From assembly GCA_945874895.1 (NCBI GenBank), contig CAMCIC010000007.1, positions 62,001-126,000 of the forward strand: a stretch of DNA of 64,000 nucleotides. The letters run 5' to 3'. The notes beneath the pieces were generated by a model. The model saw only the letters and a program-made list of their open reading frames with translations, had not been told where the DNA came from and did not search any database. A program made the position numbers and the translations under genes. Every line of letters begins with the position of its first letter. The first letter of the stretch is position 1. This DNA is from Akkermansia muciniphila (lineage in GTDB: Bacteria > Verrucomicrobiota > Verrucomicrobiia > Verrucomicrobiales > Akkermansiaceae). This document shows, piece after piece, positions 43,766 through 58,344 of this stretch.

Positions 43766-44404
43766 TTAGGAATCCAACTCATCGGCCAGCGACTCACGCA
43801 ATGTGGCTCGCGCTCGGAAAAGAAGGCTTTTCACGGATGACACGCTGGTCTCCAAAGCTTCGGCAATGTCCTCGTAGTCCAAGCCCTCAAACGTGCGCAG
43901 GATCACTGCCATGCGCTGTTGTTCAGGCAGCGCAGCGATGGCACGATCAATGCTGCGATGCAGCTCGCGCTTTTCCATGGTCTCACCTGGCTGCATGGAT
44001 TCATCGGCCGTTGTCACGGTGGGATGATGCTCCTCGAGTGAGTCCAGCGAGACTTCTTTTTTTCTACCACGGCGCCGACTTTCGTTGAAAACCAGATTGC
44101 GGGTGATGGTAAAAAGATAAGTCGTAAATTTCGCCTCATGCTTCCATTTTGGTGCGGATTGCCAGATGCGAACAAAAACCATTTGCGCAATGTCTTCGGC
44201 CTCCGTGAAATCATTGAGCATGCGAGCCACCGTGCCCACAACCGCCTGCTGATGTCGCTGAATCAACTCGCGAAAAGCTTTTTCGTCGCCTTGCGCCACC
44301 GCGCGCATCAACGATACATCGATGGCATCTTCAGCATCGACGCCGTGAATCGCGGGTTGAGGTGGATCGGGAAAAAATTCAGGCATGGAAACGGCTGCCC
44401 TCAT
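43766..44404 (-). CDS. ECF-type RNA polymerase sigma factor
   Basis: A 212-residue group IV sigma-70 factor. Region 2 (about 30-100) has DFTEAEDIAQMVFVRIWQSA and TTYLFTITRNLVFNESRRR for -10 recognition. Region 4 (about 150-205) has LPEQQRMAVILRTFEGLDYE and an HTH ending VKSLLFRARATLRE for -35 recognition. No anti-sigma gene follows: the downstream gene is the convergent cyclase, with stops only 19 bases apart. It is divergent from mutL. A second ATG at 44386 is possible. Confidence 0.92.
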   Translation of the reverse strand: MRAAVSMPEFFPDPPQPAIHGVDAEDAIDVSLMRAVAQGDEKAFRELIQRHQQAVVGTVARMLNDFTEAEDIAQMVFVRIWQSAPKWKHEAKFTTYLFTITRNLVFNESRRRGRKKEVSLDSLEEHHPTVTTADESMQPGETMEKRELHRSIDRAIAALPEQQRMAVILRTFEGLDYEDIAEALETSVSSVKSLLFRARATLRESLADELDS

Positions 44405-44494
44405 GGTCTGGAAGAATCAACCCGCTGGAAAGAGAGAAGTTGCGAAAAAAATGGCTTGGTGCGCCGCGATCCTCCTTTTACTCTGTCACGCAGC

Positions 44495-46264
44495 ATGCCT
44501 CGCATTCACGTATTGCCTGAGATCCTCGCCAGCCAAGTGGCGGCGGGGGAAGTCGTGGAGCGCCCGTCCAGTGTCGTAAAGGAATTGATGGAAAACTCGC
44601 TGGATGCTGGCGCGAGGGAAATTTTGATCGAGATCGAGCGCGGCGGCACTGCCCTGATCCGTATCACCGATGACGGATGTGGCATGGAGCGCGATGATGC
44701 CCTGCTCTCGCTCGAGCGTCACGCCACGAGCAAACTGCGCAGCAGCAGCGACCTCAACAACATCCTGACGCTGGGCTTTCGCGGCGAGGCCCTTCCCAGC
44801 ATCGCCAGCGTCTCGCGTTTCCGCCTGATCACGCGTGAACGCGAATCGCTGGATGGCACAGAAATCCAAGTAAGTGGAGGGAAAATCATGGATGTGCGCG
44901 CCGCTGGTTGTGCACCTGGCACGATGATCGAGATCAAACAACTCTTTTACAACATACCGGCGAGAAGGAAATTTCTCAAAGCAGACAGCACCGAGGCCTC
45001 GCATGTGGAGCACGAAATACGACTGCACGCACTGGCAGCTCCCACCGTGCGATTTCGCTACCGCCGCGATGGCAGTGAGGTGTTAGAACTACCTGCTGTG
45101 TCGCGCAAGAATGATCGCCTACGCCACCTGTTAGGTGTCGAGAGCGCAGGCGAACTCATCGAGATTCCGCAACATCACGGCAATGGCTTTTCCGTAGAAG
45201 GCTTTCTGCTGCCCGCGAGCCACGCGCGCAAGGGACGGAAACACCAATGCGTGTTTCTCAATGGTCGACCGATCGAGGACATAGCCATAGCGCGCGGATT
45301 GAATGAGGGGTTTCGCGGAGGACTGATGGAGGGCTTGCATCCAGCCGCATGGTTGTGGATCGATATGGAGGCCAATTTGGTGGACGTAAATGTTCATCCC
45401 GCCAAACGCGAAGTGAGGTTTCACCGGAGTCACGAACTCCGCGAAGGGATTTCCTCTGCTGTCGCCCTTGCGTTGCTGAAGCAACAACGACGTGCCGTGC
45501 CGCAGTCGCAGCAATCCATCAGCGCCGCGACAGGAGAAGTCCGTTCGATGGTTCCACGCCCTATCGAAGCCCCATCTTCTCCGAACATCGCAATGGCTCA
45601 TGATCTACCGATCCCTCACTGGACATCTCACGAAGTCCAGGAACAAATGCCACTTGCCCCTGAACCTCTGGAATCAAAACCCAAGGCCACCCAAGGCGCC
45701 GCTGCTTTCCGTTGGATCGGTCTCCTGCACCAGCGTTTTGCGATACTCGAAAGCCACGACGGTCTCGTTTTGTTCGATCCACGCGCGGCACGCGAGCGAA
45801 TCGTTTATGAACAGCTCCTGCAGGCGCCTCAACGCGGTATCGCAAGCCAGGGACTGCTGGTGCCACTTCTGATCGAACTCGACCCGCGCGAAGTAGATGC
45901 CGTGATGAGAAACCAAGATCGCTTCACCACGGCTGGACTCGAACTCGGAGACTTCGGTGGGGGAACCTTACAAATTCGTAGCCTGCCAGCCTTTCTTCAC
46001 CTCACAGATCCACGAGAATTTGTCCACGATGTCATCGATGATCTCATCGCTGGTGGCACGGCGGGTTCTGCTCTCGCCTATGACAAGCTGGCTCGATTGC
46101 TCGCAAAACGTGCCGGGTTGCAAGAGATCATCACGGATGCTTCCGCTCAAAAATGGCTCGAAGAATTGTTCACTTGCGACCTTCCCTACTGCGCGGCAGA
46201 TGGCCGGCCCACATTGACAGAATTCTCGTTGCGCGAATTGGATCGCCGTTTCGGTTATCGCTAA
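44495..46264 (+). CDS. mutL: DNA mismatch repair protein MutL
   Basis: A 589-residue protein with an intact GHKL ATPase: AAGEVVERPSSVVKELMENS, DDGCGM, ERHATSKL, TLGFRGEALPSIASVS. NGRPIEDI and DVNVHPAKREVRF follow in the N-terminal half. The C-terminal dimer domain reads LFDPRAARERIVYE where endonuclease-type MutL has DQHA-x2-E-x4-E, so two metal-site residues (Gln, His) are replaced by Pro and Arg. The nicking activity seen in most bacteria without MutH is therefore probably absent. It couples MutS recognition to later repair steps. The frame is open upstream to 44138 over the sigma gene; ATG 44495 is the family start. Confidence 0.95.
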   Translation: MPRIHVLPEILASQVAAGEVVERPSSVVKELMENSLDAGAREILIEIERGGTALIRITDDGCGMERDDALLSLERHATSKLRSSSDLNNILTLGFRGEALPSIASVSRFRLITRERESLDGTEIQVSGGKIMDVRAAGCAPGTMIEIKQLFYNIPARRKFLKADSTEASHVEHEIRLHALAAPTVRFRYRRDGSEVLELPAVSRKNDRLRHLLGVESAGELIEIPQHHGNGFSVEGFLLPASHARKGRKHQCVFLNGRPIEDIAIARGLNEGFRGGLMEGLHPAAWLWIDMEANLVDVNVHPAKREVRFHRSHELREGISSAVALALLKQQRRAVPQSQQSISAATGEVRSMVPRPIEAPSSPNIAMAHDLPIPHWTSHEVQEQMPLAPEPLESKPKATQGAAAFRWIGLLHQRFAILESHDGLVLFDPRAARERIVYEQLLQAPQRGIASQGLLVPLLIELDPREVDAVMRNQDRFTTAGLELGDFGGGTLQIRSLPAFLHLTDPREFVHDVIDDLIAGGTAGSALAYDKLARLLAKRAGLQEIITDASAQKWLEELFTCDLPYCAADGRPTLTEFSLRELDRRFGYR

Positions 46265-46292
46265 GCGATCACACGAACACAAGAACCCATGA

Positions 46293-46898
46293 TTAGAGGC
46301 GCGGAATGACGAGTGAACGGCCAATGGAAAGTTTGGTATCGCGCATTCCGTTGGCACGCTGAATGGCACCGACGCTCGACCCGTGGCGCATGGCAAGAGC
46401 CGAGAGAGTATCTCCTTTTTTTACCAACACACGAGTCGTTCGTGACTTGGAGGCCGTCGTTTTGGGCTTGGTGCTGCCGGATGCCACTGTCGCAGAACTC
46501 TTCGGTTTCGTGCTAGTGGACGATCCAGTCGCACCCGTGCGTGGCTTAGAGGAATTGCTCGATGTCCTGTCAGGACTCACACGTGACGATTCCGCCGTGC
46601 GCGTGGAAGTCGAGTTTGTGATGGGAGTCATATTGGCAGGCGGACTGTCGTTTGCCGCGAGCAATGTCGCATCGTCAGCATCGGGAGATGCGTCTTTTGA
46701 GAAGGTGCGACGGGTCCATTTGGAAGGATTGTCGGCCCATGCCTCGACGTAGTTGCCACGGCTATCAAAAGGACCATAGCCCGTATCCGCAGTATCTCCT
46801 CCACCCGAGGTGCAGGAAGAAATCAAGCTGGAAGCAACAAAAAGCCCCAAAATACCCACAATTGAACCTAGTGATCGGAAACGGAAAAAAGCTTTCAT
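46293..46898 (-). CDS. LysM-domain lipoprotein
   Basis: A 201-residue protein with a lipoprotein signal (lipobox SLISSC, Cys about 29) and a short conserved segment GYGPFDSRGNYVEAWADNPS. A long Ser/Thr/Pro/Lys linker (about 75-155) follows, then a C-terminal LysM (LVKKGDTLSALAMRHGSSVG, then NGMRDTKLSIG) that binds GlcNAc in peptidoglycan. It probably anchors the outer membrane to the wall or brings a partner to septal glycan. It converges with mutL (28-base gap). Confidence 0.88.
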   Translation of the reverse strand: MKAFFRFRSLGSIVGILGLFVASSLISSCTSGGGDTADTGYGPFDSRGNYVEAWADNPSKWTRRTFSKDASPDADDATLLAANDSPPANMTPITNSTSTRTAESSRVSPDRTSSNSSKPRTGATGSSTSTKPKSSATVASGSTKPKTTASKSRTTRVLVKKGDTLSALAMRHGSSVGAIQRANGMRDTKLSIGRSLVIPRL

Positions 46899-47048
46899 AC
46901 GTCAAAAATGGTAAGATGGTTACGGTCGTTGCAAAGGACACCTAAAACGTAATTCCTCCTATGTCTAGGCAAAAGTGCTCTCATGGTGCAGCCGCAGTCC
47001 CCTCACTAAGCGGCAGATGATCACAAAAAAGTGCAATTTTTTCTTGTT

Positions 47049-47065
47049 TTGAGACTGAGTCTCAA
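47049..47065 (+). promoter_or_regulatory. Fur-box-like inverted repeat upstream of the TonB-dependent receptor
   Basis: TTGAGACTGAGTCTCAA: perfect 7-bp arms TTGAGAC/GTCTCAA with a 3-base centre, 15 bases before the ATG at 47081. It resembles iron boxes of the form TGAGAATGATTCTCA that bind Fur. Its place over the likely promoter fits iron repression of a receptor gene. Binding is inferred. Confidence 0.5.
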
Positions 47066-47080
47066 TAACGATAGCCGCGC

Positions 47081-49279
47081 ATGAAAAGAAAACAGCTGCC
47101 CTTTCCCCTGCACTTCCTGCTTCCTATCAGTTTGGCTTCCCATTGGACCATCTCACTGTCTGCTCAAGCTGTGGAATCCCCATCGACAAATCCAAGGTCT
47201 CAAGCGTCCGCTGTTGCCGAAGCCCATGCCGCACAAGAAATCGATGCCGTGGTGGTCACTGCAGAATCCTCCAATGATCGAGTGATTCAGGGACCTTTTC
47301 TGCCGGATGTGGTGGGGACCACAATTTATGCGGGGAAAAAAACCTCCGTCATCGATTTCGATGCCATGCCTCAAATCCAAACGGACAACTACCGCCAGGC
47401 ATTTGCCAACACTCCGGGGCTGCTGACCAGCGAACTGAGCAATTCCTCCTTGTTATCCCTCAGCTACCGCGGCATCGGCGATCCTCATGAAACGCAAAAC
47501 ATTATGGTGCTCAAAGACGGCATTCCTTTCGTGTTGGATCCGCTGGGGTATTCCACGGTGTATTTTGCCCCCCCTTTCGAAAGCATGGATCGGCTGGAAT
47601 TCGTATCCGGCGGAGCTGCACTCCTCTACGGTTCCCAGCCCTCGGGCGCGCTGAACTACATCACACATCAACCCGATCGCAGCAAGCCGTTCCAAGCGTC
47701 TACCCAGCAGATCTTTGGCAGCAACAATCTCTACTCGACCTTCAGCACCATCGAGGGCGGAAATAAAACATTCGGCTACCTGCTCAATCTCGATCATCGC
47801 CAGGGCGATTCTTTCCGAACGCAAAACAGCGATTTTGAGCTCACCGGCGTGGAACTGAAGCTCTGTTACGATATCGATGAAAAACATCGATTCACGGCCA
47901 ACTTTGACAGCTATGATTCTGACCACGGTGAACCGGGAGGGCGATCGATGATCGACTACGCCAACCAACGTGATCAAAATCTGTTAGATCACGATAGGCT
48001 TCGCTTGGAGCGCATGTTTGGATCCATCGGTTACGAAGTGGGCGATGATACAGCCCGCTGGATCACTCGGATCTGGACCTCGGAAGTAGAGCGCTACAGC
48101 AAACGTCAAACAGGGCAAGGATTTGGCACAGTGACTGGCAACCAGCTCGACATCAATCAACACACCTATCAGACGCTGGGGCTCGATAGCCGCCTGCGTT
48201 ATGATTACGACTTGGGGGATCAAACGCAGTCGATCAGCGTGGGAACCACCTTCATGGACATCCATTCACCCATTTTCACCGACCGTACGGCTGCGGGTGA
48301 CCTCAGATCGGATCATGGAGTCGCGCATCGTTTTGATGCCATACGCGAGTCTCAGTATGGTGCGCTATTTGCGGAAAATCTTTTTCGCTATGATCGCTTC
48401 ACCATCACGCCAGCGATTCGCCTCGAATACAACCAGCAGAGCATGGAGGAGCGCATCAACGTAGCCAAGGCACCAGGTAGCCTGATCGACGACAATCGCT
48501 CGCAACTCGTTCCCCTCGGAGGACTTGGCATGACCTTTGAACTCGGTCACGAAACGGAATTTTATGGAAACATTTCCACCTCCTACAAACCGCCCACCTA
48601 CAACGATGCCTTCCCCCTCAGTGGCGGTGATACGATCAGTGAGAACCTCGATGCGGGAGAAGTCCGCAATTACGAAGTCGGATACCGTGGTGAACCCGTA
48701 TCATGGGCGAACTTTGATGCGAGTTTGTTTTACATCGACTACGACGGACGATTCGGACGCGTTGGATCGAACTTCCAAAATGTCGGACGCTCCGTGAACC
48801 AAGGATTCAGTCTCAGCGGGCAAATCGATTTTTACGACATGCTCCATGGTGAATCGCCATTTTCCGTTATCTGGTATACCTCCTATCAGCTTCTCGACGC
48901 TGCATTTGCTGAAGGTCCGCTCGATGGAAAAACGCCGCAGTATGCTCCTGATCACATGCTGCGAACGGGATTGATCCTCCAACAGGAACAACAGTGGAAA
49001 GTCGCCGCGATGCTGACCCACCTTTCTTCTCACTGGGGCGATGACGCCAACACCGTAAGTCCCAGCGTGAACTGGCACATTCCTTCCTATGTGGTGATGG
49101 ATCTGACCTCAGAGATCAAGCTAGGGTCTGGGCAAGTAGGTGGCATCGAATCGGAATGGTGGATGCTCTGTGGCATCAACAATCTACTCGATGAAAACTA
49201 CTACAGTCGTGTTCGATCCAATGGCATCGATCCCGCCAATGATCGAAACTGCTACATCGGCTTACGCGCACAATTCTGA
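47081..49279 (+). CDS. TonB-dependent outer-membrane receptor (siderophore-type)
   Basis: A 732-residue protein with a long signal peptide (about 1-30). A TonB-box-like stretch (EIDAVVVTAE) precedes the plug domain (about 70-205: FANTPGLLTSELSNSSL, LSYRGIGDPHETQNIMVLKD, LEFVSGGAALLYGSQPSGALNYI). A 22-strand barrel ends in a C-terminal Phe (YIGLRAQF). The FecA/siderophore group has this plug pattern. It imports chelated iron or another large substrate, energised by TonB-ExbBD, whose genes are not here. The palindrome just upstream suggests Fur control, and a strong terminator follows. Confidence 0.93.
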   Translation: MKRKQLPFPLHFLLPISLASHWTISLSAQAVESPSTNPRSQASAVAEAHAAQEIDAVVVTAESSNDRVIQGPFLPDVVGTTIYAGKKTSVIDFDAMPQIQTDNYRQAFANTPGLLTSELSNSSLLSLSYRGIGDPHETQNIMVLKDGIPFVLDPLGYSTVYFAPPFESMDRLEFVSGGAALLYGSQPSGALNYITHQPDRSKPFQASTQQIFGSNNLYSTFSTIEGGNKTFGYLLNLDHRQGDSFRTQNSDFELTGVELKLCYDIDEKHRFTANFDSYDSDHGEPGGRSMIDYANQRDQNLLDHDRLRLERMFGSIGYEVGDDTARWITRIWTSEVERYSKRQTGQGFGTVTGNQLDINQHTYQTLGLDSRLRYDYDLGDQTQSISVGTTFMDIHSPIFTDRTAAGDLRSDHGVAHRFDAIRESQYGALFAENLFRYDRFTITPAIRLEYNQQSMEERINVAKAPGSLIDDNRSQLVPLGGLGMTFELGHETEFYGNISTSYKPPTYNDAFPLSGGDTISENLDAGEVRNYEVGYRGEPVSWANFDASLFYIDYDGRFGRVGSNFQNVGRSVNQGFSLSGQIDFYDMLHGESPFSVIWYTSYQLLDAAFAEGPLDGKTPQYAPDHMLRTGLILQQEQQWKVAAMLTHLSSHWGDDANTVSPSVNWHIPSYVVMDLTSEIKLGSGQVGGIESEWWMLCGINNLLDENYYSRVRSNGIDPANDRNCYIGLRAQF

Positions 49280-49333
49280 TGTGATTGCCGATGCCGTGCG
49301 CCATCTCGACCCACAGCATGGACGCCTATGATC

Positions 49334-49367
49334 ATACGCCTGCTCCGAACGGATCAGGCGTATTTTT
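49334..49367 (+). terminator. Intrinsic terminator after the TonB-dependent receptor
   Basis: ATACGCCTG (49334-49342) pairs with CAGGCGTAT (49355-49363), with an inner TCCG/CGGA helix, followed by TTTT. It shares the ACGCCTG core with the rpoC terminator 47 bases away. Confidence 0.85.
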
Positions 49368-49402
49368 CATGGATGATCCATGCACGAGACCATAACTTCA
49401 GC

Positions 49403-49440
49403 CAAAAGAAAAACGCCTGCCCCAGAGGAGGCAGGCGTTT
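49403..49440 (-). terminator. Intrinsic terminator of the rpoBC operon
   Basis: On the minus strand AAACGCCTGCC (49430-49440) pairs with GGCAGGCGTTT (49411-49421) around an 8-base loop; TTCTTTT follows. It lies 21 bases after the rpoC stop and is strong enough to end the whole cluster. Confidence 0.9.
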
Positions 49441-49461
49441 GTCAAAAAGGACAGGGAAGAA

Positions 49462-53619
<4,158 letters not shown>

Positions 53620-53657
53620 AGAAAAAATAGTGTTAGTAGTTTAATTGGATGTTAGGA

Positions 53658-56600
53658 TTAGAGAGTAAGATCATCGAGGGAGAAGTCATCCACGCCACCA
53701 GTGACGCCGGATCCCTGATTGCTTCCACGCTTGCCGGGGCGAACGTCGAGACCGAGGGATTGCATCTCCTTGATGAGAACGTTGAAGGACTCCGGTGTTC
53801 CGGCTTCCAGGTTGTTGTCGCCTTTGACGATCGCCTCGTAAATGCGAGTGCGTCCCATGACGTCGTCGGACTTGACCGTGAGAAGCTCCTGCAAGGTGTA
53901 GGCGGCGCCGTAAGCTTCCAGCGCCCAAACCTCCATCTCTCCGAAACGTTGACCACCGTATTGGGCTTTACCACCCAGCGGTTGCTGCGTGACAAGGCTG
54001 TAGGGACCAACGGCACGGGCGTGAATCTTATCGGCTACCAAGTGACCGAGTTTCAGCATGTAAATATAACCAACCACCACAGGGTTGTGGAAGGCATCGC
54101 CAGTGCGGCCATCATAGAGAGTGGATTTGCCACCCATGGTGCCGTCCTTGCCATCGCCGATCCAGGTGAAGCCGCGACCTTCGGGCTCGCCTTTCTTACG
54201 CTCGCGCGCTTTGGCTTTTTCGCCAATGAAGTTCACACCGTCGACTTTTTTCGCTTCCGACATGAATTCCCAGATGCGCTCTTCTTTGATACCGTCGAAA
54301 ATCGGAGTTGCGACCTTGAAGCCCAGTGCTTTGGCAGCCACACCAAGGTGGGTTTCCAGCACCTGACCGACGTTCATCCGCGAAGGCACGCCGAGCGGGT
54401 TGAGAACGATTTCGACCGGAGTTCCGTCGTGAAGGAATGGCATGTCTTCCTCCGGCACGATCGTAGCGACCACGCCTTTGTTACCGTGACGACCTGCCAT
54501 CTTGTCCCCGATGGAAAGTTTGCGTTTCGCAGCAATGAAAACTTTCACTTCCTTGATCAAGCCAGACTCGACTTCGTCACCGGCTTCCATTTGGTCGAGT
54601 CGACGCTCGCGCTCGCTATCGACTTCAGCAAAGCGTGGCTCGAACGAAGTGATGATCTCGATGATCTTGTTACGAATCGGGCTCGGGTCGATTTCGATGT
54701 GATCGTATACCGACGCCAGCTTACGCAGAAGAGTCTTCGTGATCTTACGGTTCGAAGGAATGATGATTTCGCCGGACTGAGCATTCACCACATCGAGCGG
54801 GATTTTCTCGCCGAGCAAGATGTCGGAAAGTTTTTCCGTCAATTGATCATAAAGCTGATCTTTTTTCTTCTTGTGCTCGTCGTTGACTTTCTTGAGCTGT
54901 TTCTTGATCTCATTCGGATCGATTTTGCTATCACGACGAGCAGCGCTGCCGTGGCTGGACACGCGAACGTCCTGCACGATCCCCGTCACGCCGGATGGAA
55001 CACGCAGCGAGGTATCTTTCACGTCAGCCGCTTTTTCACCGAAGATGGCGCGTAGCAGGCGCTCTTCAGGTGCCAGTTCCGTCTCGGATTTCGGCGTGAT
55101 CTTACCGACAAGAATGTCGCCAGGTTTCACCTCGGCACCGATGCGGATGATACCGTCATGGTCAAGGTTTTTCAATGCCTCTTCGCCGACGTTCGGGATA
55201 TCGCGGGTGATTTCTTCGGGACCGAGTTTGGTATCGCGGGCGGCCACATCGAACTCGGAAATGTGAATCGAGGTATAAATGTCCTCCTTAGCCACTTTTT
55301 CTGAAATGACGATGGCGTCCTCGAAGTTGTAGCCGTTCCATGGCATGAACGCCACGAGGACGTTGCGACCGATGGCAAGCTCGCCATTCTCGGTGTTGGG
55401 ACCGTCTGCAAGAACGTCACCTTTTTTGATCTTCTGACCACAGCGAACGATGGGCTTCTGATTGATGCAGGTGCTGGCGTTCGAACGCATGAACTTGCGC
55501 AGAGGATAGGCCATGATGCCTTTATCCACATTCGTTTTTACACACTCAGCATCGGAAAGGAATTTTTCATCAGCCACGGGAAGTTTGCCATCGAGAGTGG
55601 TGACGATGATTTCCGCAGTGGCAGCAGCCACAATGCCATCCATTTCCGCAACGACCACAGCGCGTGAGTCGCGGGCAGCCTTCGCCTCCAGACCGGTGCC
55701 CACCAGTGGAGCTTCGGATACGAGGAGCGGCACGCCTTGACGTTGCATGTTCGAACCCATCAAGGCGCGGTTGGCGTCATCGTGCTCTAGGAAAGGAATC
55801 AAACCAGCGGCGACCGAAACGAGCTGCTTCGGCGAAACGTCCATGTATTCAACATCGTTTGGTCCCACTTCGATGAATTCGCCGCCCTTTTCACGGGCGG
55901 TGATGCGCTCGTTGAGGAACTTACCGGTCTTGTCGATCGGGTTGTTTGCCTGAGCGATGTGGAACTTCTCCTCTTGGTCAGCGGAGAGGTATTCGATCTC
56001 GTTGGTAACTTTGCCATTTTTGACCTTGCGGTAGGGAGTTTCAATGAAACCGAACTCGTTGATGCGGGCGTAGGTGCACATCGAGTTGATCAGACCGATG
56101 TTTGGACCTTCTGGGGTCTCAATCGGGCACATACGACCGTAGTGCGAAGGATGCACGTCGCGGACTTCAAAGCCGGCGCGATCACGGTTCAGACCACCAG
56201 GTCCGAGGGCGGAGAGACGGCGCTTGTGCGTCAACTCAGCGAGCGGGTTGGTCTGGTCCATGAACTGGGACAACTGGCTGCGACCGAAGAAATCGCGAAC
56301 TACAGCGCTGAGCGCCTTGGGATTGATGAGCTTCGAGGGCATCATGCCTTCGATGTTCACATCGAACAAAGTCATGCGCTCCTTGACCAGACGCTCCGTA
56401 CGGGCGAGGCCAATGCGGCACTGATTGGCGAGCAATTCACCCACGGCACGCACACGACGAGAACCAAGGTGATCGATATCGTCAATGACGCCATCGCCTT
56501 TTTTCAATTTGAGAATGTATTTCACCGCGCCGAGGAAATCCTCGGGAGCCATGATGCGGGTGTCAGAAGACACATTCAGATCCAACTTCTGATTGATCTT

Positions 56601-57605
56601 GTAGCGGCCCACGCGGGTCAGATCATATTTCTTGGGATCAAAGAACAAGCGCTTGAGCAGAGCTTTTGAATTGGAAGCTGTCGGTGGATCACCAGGGCGG
56701 AGCTTGCGATAAATGTCCTTCAGAGCACTGTCTTCGTCGTGCGCAGGATCCTTGCGCAAGGATTTGATCAGAATTTCGTCTTCGCGAGCATCGATCACCT
56801 CCACGGACTTGTGACCCAAGGCGATCAACTGACGCACGATGCCAATGGTGAGTGGCTCATAGGCTTTTGCCACTACCAGCTCGCCATCCATGATGTCTTC
56901 GAAGGGAACCTTGTGACCCAGCTCATTCTCATCGAGGTTATCGTTGAGTTTCAGGGTTTCTGGAGAGTAGAACTCGTTGATGATTTCACGATCCGTTGAA
57001 TAACCGAGAGCACGCAGGAATGTGGTCGCAAGGAACTTGCGACGGCGACGGCGGCGATCAAGATACACGTAGAGGAGGTCGTTCGTGTCGAACTGCACTT
57101 CCAACCAAGAACCGCGATCGGGAATGATGCGGAACGAGTGCAGGGTCTTGCCGTTCAGGTGTTGTGACGTTTCGAAGCAAATGCCTGGGGAACGATGAAG
57201 CTGGGATACGATCACACGCTCTGCACCATTGATGATGAAGGTTCCGCGGCGTGTCATCATGGGAAGCTCGCCCATGTAGACGCGCTCTTTTTTGCTACCA
57301 GACTCGTCCTTGAGGCGGAAAGTCACGTAGAGAGCGGCGGAAAATGTTTCGCCGTGACGCAGGGAATCGAGTGAGGTCACCTTCGGGTCTTCGATGTCAT
57401 AGGTGAGGAAGTCCAGGGTGATGGATTCGTCGTAAGATTTGATCGGAAAGACCTCGTGAAACACGGCTTGCAAGCCCGTGTTCGTGCGCTCCGAAGGAGT
57501 GATCTCTTTTTGCATAAACTCCTCGTAGGAGCGGCTTTGCACCTCGATGAGGTTGGGTGGCTCGATGACTTCCTCAAATTTTCCAAAATAGAGACGTTCA
57601 GACAT
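53658..57605 (-). CDS. rpoB: DNA-directed RNA polymerase beta subunit
   Basis: A 1315-residue protein. The rifampicin pocket reads [20 protein letters not shown] followed by [10 protein letters not shown], with the His and Ser residues of sensitive enzymes, so sensitivity to rifampicin is predicted. The C-terminal part has [12 protein letters not shown] and [20 protein letters not shown]. The beta subunit forms one half of the catalytic cleft. It follows rplL after a 219-bp spacer that contains a stable hairpin. Confidence 0.99.
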   Translation of the reverse strand: MSERLYFGKFEEVIEPPNLIEVQSRSYEEFMQKEITPSERTNTGLQAVFHEVFPIKSYDESITLDFLTYDIEDPKVTSLDSLRHGETFSAALYVTFRLKDESGSKKERVYMGELPMMTRRGTFIINGAERVIVSQLHRSPGICFETSQHLNGKTLHSFRIIPDRGSWLEVQFDTNDLLYVYLDRRRRRRKFLATTFLRALGYSTDREIINEFYSPETLKLNDNLDENELGHKVPFEDIMDGELVVAKAYEPLTIGIVRQLIALGHKSVEVIDAREDEILIKSLRKDPAHDEDSALKDIYRKLRPGDPPTASNSKALLKRLFFDPKKYDLTRVGRYKINQKLDLNVSSDTRIMAPEDFLGAVKYILKLKKGDGVIDDIDHLGSRRVRAVGELLANQCRIGLARTERLVKERMTLFDVNIEGMMPSKLINPKALSAVVRDFFGRSQLSQFMDQTNPLAELTHKRRLSALGPGGLNRDRAGFEVRDVHPSHYGRMCPIETPEGPNIGLINSMCTYARINEFGFIETPYRKVKNGKVTNEIEYLSADQEEKFHIAQANNPIDKTGKFLNERITAREKGGEFIEVGPNDVEYMDVSPKQLVSVAAGLIPFLEHDDANRALMGSNMQRQGVPLLVSEAPLVGTGLEAKAARDSRAVVVAEMDGIVAAATAEIIVTTLDGKLPVADEKFLSDAECVKTNVDKGIMAYPLRKFMRSNASTCINQKPIVRCGQKIKKGDVLADGPNTENGELAIGRNVLVAFMPWNGYNFEDAIVISEKVAKEDIYTSIHISEFDVAARDTKLGPEEITRDIPNVGEEALKNLDHDGIIRIGAEVKPGDILVGKITPKSETELAPEERLLRAIFGEKAADVKDTSLRVPSGVTGIVQDVRVSSHGSAARRDSKIDPNEIKKQLKKVNDEHKKKKDQLYDQLTEKLSDILLGEKIPLDVVNAQSGEIIIPSNRKITKTLLRKLASVYDHIEIDPSPIRNKIIEIITSFEPRFAEVDSERERRLDQMEAGDEVESGLIKEVKVFIAAKRKLSIGDKMAGRHGNKGVVATIVPEEDMPFLHDGTPVEIVLNPLGVPSRMNVGQVLETHLGVAAKALGFKVATPIFDGIKEERIWEFMSEAKKVDGVNFIGEKAKARERKKGEPEGRGFTWIGDGKDGTMGGKSTLYDGRTGDAFHNPVVVGYIYMLKLGHLVADKIHARAVGPYSLVTQQPLGGKAQYGGQRFGEMEVWALEAYGAAYTLQELLTVKSDDVMGRTRIYEAIVKGDNNLEAGTPESFNVLIKEMQSLGLDVRPGKRGSNQGSGVTGGVDDFSLDDLTL

Positions 57606-57777
57606 GGTGGTATTCAGTTGGGTGGTGCTAGCAAGTTGAGCCCGATCCGGTAAACGGTTCGGGCGAGGACAGGATCAGGAGATGTTTTTTCGAGTCGAGA
57701 TCGGCGGGAATGGTCGCATGCAGGAGAGGGAAAATCTTCAGAGAGTGACAACTCGCGCCGATTTCGGAGAGGAAATT

Positions 57778-57805
57778 CCTCGTGGCCGACAAATCGACCA
57801 CGAGG
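57778..57805 (-). promoter_or_regulatory. Hairpin in the rplL-rpoB spacer (possible attenuator or processing site)
   Basis: On the minus strand CCTCGTGG (57798-57805) pairs with CCACGAGG (57778-57785) plus an inner CGA/TCG helix with a short loop. It has no T-run, so it may be a partial terminator or RNase III site like the one between rplL and rpoB in E. coli. Confidence 0.5.
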
Positions 57806-57824
57806 AGAAATCCGAGGGTAGGAA

Positions 57825-58196
57825 TTACTTGAGTTCGACTTTTGCGCCAGCTTCTTCAAGCTTTTTCTTGGCAGCTTCAGCGGCGTCTTTGGCGACACCT
57901 TCAACGACTTTGGCGGGAGCGCTTTCCACCAATTTCTTGGCATCAGCGAGGCCGAGTCCGGGAGCCACTTCGCGCACTGCCTTAATGACAGCGATCTTGT
58001 TGGCGCCACCGTCGGTGATCACGACGTCGAATTCTGTTTTCTCTTCAGCAGCTTCAGCTACTGGACCAGCCGCAGCAACTGCGGTGGGTGCAGCGGCAGA
58101 AACGCCCCAAGATTCTTCCAATTTTTTAACGAGGTCAGCAGCTTCCAGAACGGTGAGCTTGCTGAGTTCTTCTACGATTTTGTCTAGGTCAGCCAT
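57825..58196 (-). CDS. rplL: 50S ribosomal protein L7/L12
   Basis: A 123-residue protein with the dimerisation helix-pair at the N-terminus ([20 protein letters not shown]), an Ala-rich hinge (about 33-52) and the C-terminal domain ([20 protein letters not shown], then [12 protein letters not shown]). It forms the ribosomal stalk that recruits translation GTPases, bound to L10. It is followed by rpoB in the usual order. Confidence 0.98.
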   Translation of the reverse strand: MADLDKIVEELSKLTVLEAADLVKKLEESWGVSAAAPTAVAAAGPVAEAAEEKTEFDVVITDGGANKIAVIKAVREVAPGLGLADAKKLVESAPAKVVEGVAKDAAEAAKKKLEEAGAKVELK

Positions 58197-58344
58197 GGTA
58201 TTGTGTTTGTGCGGTATCGTCGCACCCGAAAGCCTCCGGGCATTTCAGACTGGCAGCCACCAGTCCGACGAGGAACCATTTTCGTGTTCAGGAACCGTTG
58301 CCGTAGCTCGGGATCCATCTGTTCAAAGGGATATCCGAGGGTGA

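Noticed and set aside
44138-44494. Upstream extension of the mutL frame over the sigma factor gene
   Set aside because: MutL begins at MPRIHVLPEILA; the extension has no homology-like content and is antisense to the sigma gene.
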